NCBI RefSeq assembly: GCF_006352065.1
Contig: NZ_CP040915.1
Location: 2,046,001 to 2,110,000, forward strand
DNA: 64,000 nucleotides
Direction of reading: 5' to 3'
Origin: Georgenia yuyongxinii
GTDB lineage: Bacteria > Actinomycetota > Actinomycetes > Actinomycetales > Actinomycetaceae
Shown here: positions 63,595 to 64,000 of the stretch, piece by piece
Position numbering within the stretch: the first letter of the stretch is position 1
How the letters are laid out: each line of letters starts with the position of its first letter
Position numbers and translations under genes: made by a program
Notes under the pieces: generated by a model
The model's database searches: none
Told to the model about the DNA's origin: nothing
Seen by the model: only the letters and a program-made list of their open reading frames with translations

Positions 63595-64000
63595 TCAGGT
63601 GGCACCACCCGCGGCAAGGCGGGCAGCGCCGACGATCCCGGCCGTGTTCCTCAGCACGGCCGGAACGATCGGGGCCTTGGTGCGCAACAGTGGCAGGAAC
63701 TTCGCGTGCTTCTTGCTGACGCCGCCGCCCACGACGAGCAGGTCGGGGGAGAACAGCATCTCCACGACCTCGTAGAACCGCTGGAGGCGTGCGGCCCAGT
63801 CCGACCAGCTCAGCCCCTCGGTCTCCTTGGCGGCCGACGAGGCCCGGTGCTCCGCCTCGTGCCCGTCGATCTCGAGGTGGCCGAGCTCCGTGTTGGGCAC
63901 GAGGTGACCGTCGACGACCAGGGCGGAACCGATCCCGGTCCCGAGGGTCGTCAGCAGCACCACGCCCGGCACCCCCTTCGCGGCGCCGTAGGCGACCTCG
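63595..64000 (-). CDS. ppgK: Polyphosphate glucokinase, C-terminal part (truncated by window end)
   Basis: The frame is open to the window edge. About 135 C-terminal residues of a ROK-family kinase that phosphorylates glucose with polyphosphate or ATP are present. Recognisable blocks are VVLLTTLGTGIGSALVVDG, LVPNTELGHLEIDGHEAE, EGLSWSDWAARLQRFYEV and DLLVVGGGVSKK. The start lies beyond 64000. It would use glucose released by the two GH13 glucosidases at 6418-15130. Confidence 0.93.
   Translation of the reverse strand, partial: EVAYGAAKGVPGVVLLTTLGTGIGSALVVDGHLVPNTELGHLEIDGHEAEHRASSAAKETEGLSWSDWAARLQRFYEVVEMLFSPDLLVVGGGVSKKHAKFLPLLRTKAPIVPAVLRNTAGIVGAARLAAGGAT

Overview
The window is very GC-rich (around 70% by eye) actinobacterial DNA. 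GTG starts, overlapping stop/start pairs and -10 boxes of the TAnnnT type placed 6-7 nt before start codons are common. Gene content (DUF3145, DUF3052, PpgK, homodimeric AceE, a discrete fabD-fabH-acpP-fabF cluster with a FasR-type regulator, a fused RNase HI/phosphatase, ABC maltodextrin uptake with GH13 glucosidases) fits the order Micrococcales, for example a Georgenia/Cellulomonas-like genus. The species cannot be named from this sequence alone.

Layout. 83-3200 (-): zinc uptake operon znuA-znuC-znuB-zur with a candidate Zur operator at its head. 3413-6368 (+): glyS and dusB. 6418-16402: an alpha-glucoside/maltodextrin locus, with a GH13 glucosidase and a LacI-type repressor on the minus strand, malE-malF-malG and a second GH13 enzyme on the plus strand, and a third GH13 homologue (-) that has lost all its catalytic residues. 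16458-22568: dgt, dnaG, a membrane-anchored protein, a 65-aa Cys-pair protein and an SOS-controlled dinB.

22994-38708: a 15.7-kb prophage-like element inserted in the 3' end of tRNA-Asn. It has a 29-bp att duplication, matching pairs of integrase arm sites at both ends, a tyrosine integrase, early genes, an HNH nuclease, terminase, portal, a protease-capsid fusion, connectors, two tail paralogues, a tail assembly chaperone with a -1 frameshift site, a tape measure protein and a distal tail protein. Three small reverse-strand genes lie at its right end. No lysis, adsorption or repressor genes are recognisable.

38684-46825: tRNA-Asn, tRNA-Met, an alpha/beta hydrolase, a luciferase-like monooxygenase, def, a DUF3145 gene, and a response regulator with a sensor kinase that is fused in frame to a DUF4173-like membrane protein. 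47113-52237 (-): the type II fatty acid synthesis cluster fasR-fabD-fabH-acpP-fabF. FasR very probably controls fabD and itself, because a shared 17-bp palindrome lies upstream of both. 52355-64000: a hypothetical gene, aceE, DUF3052, an AhpE-like peroxiredoxin, tRNA-Val, a Nif3-like gene, a coiled-coil protein with a degenerate zinc ribbon, RNase HI/phosphatase, yaaA, rnpB, a PspC gene and the 3' part of ppgK.

The less expected content is (i) several families of short tandem repeats in intergenic regions (19-bp, 17-bp, 25-bp and 15-bp periods), (ii) the catalytically dead GH13 homologue, (iii) the candidate FasR operator pair, (iv) the kinase-DUF4173 fusion and (v) the compact tRNA-Asn element, which carries its own replacement for the tRNA 3' end and terminator.
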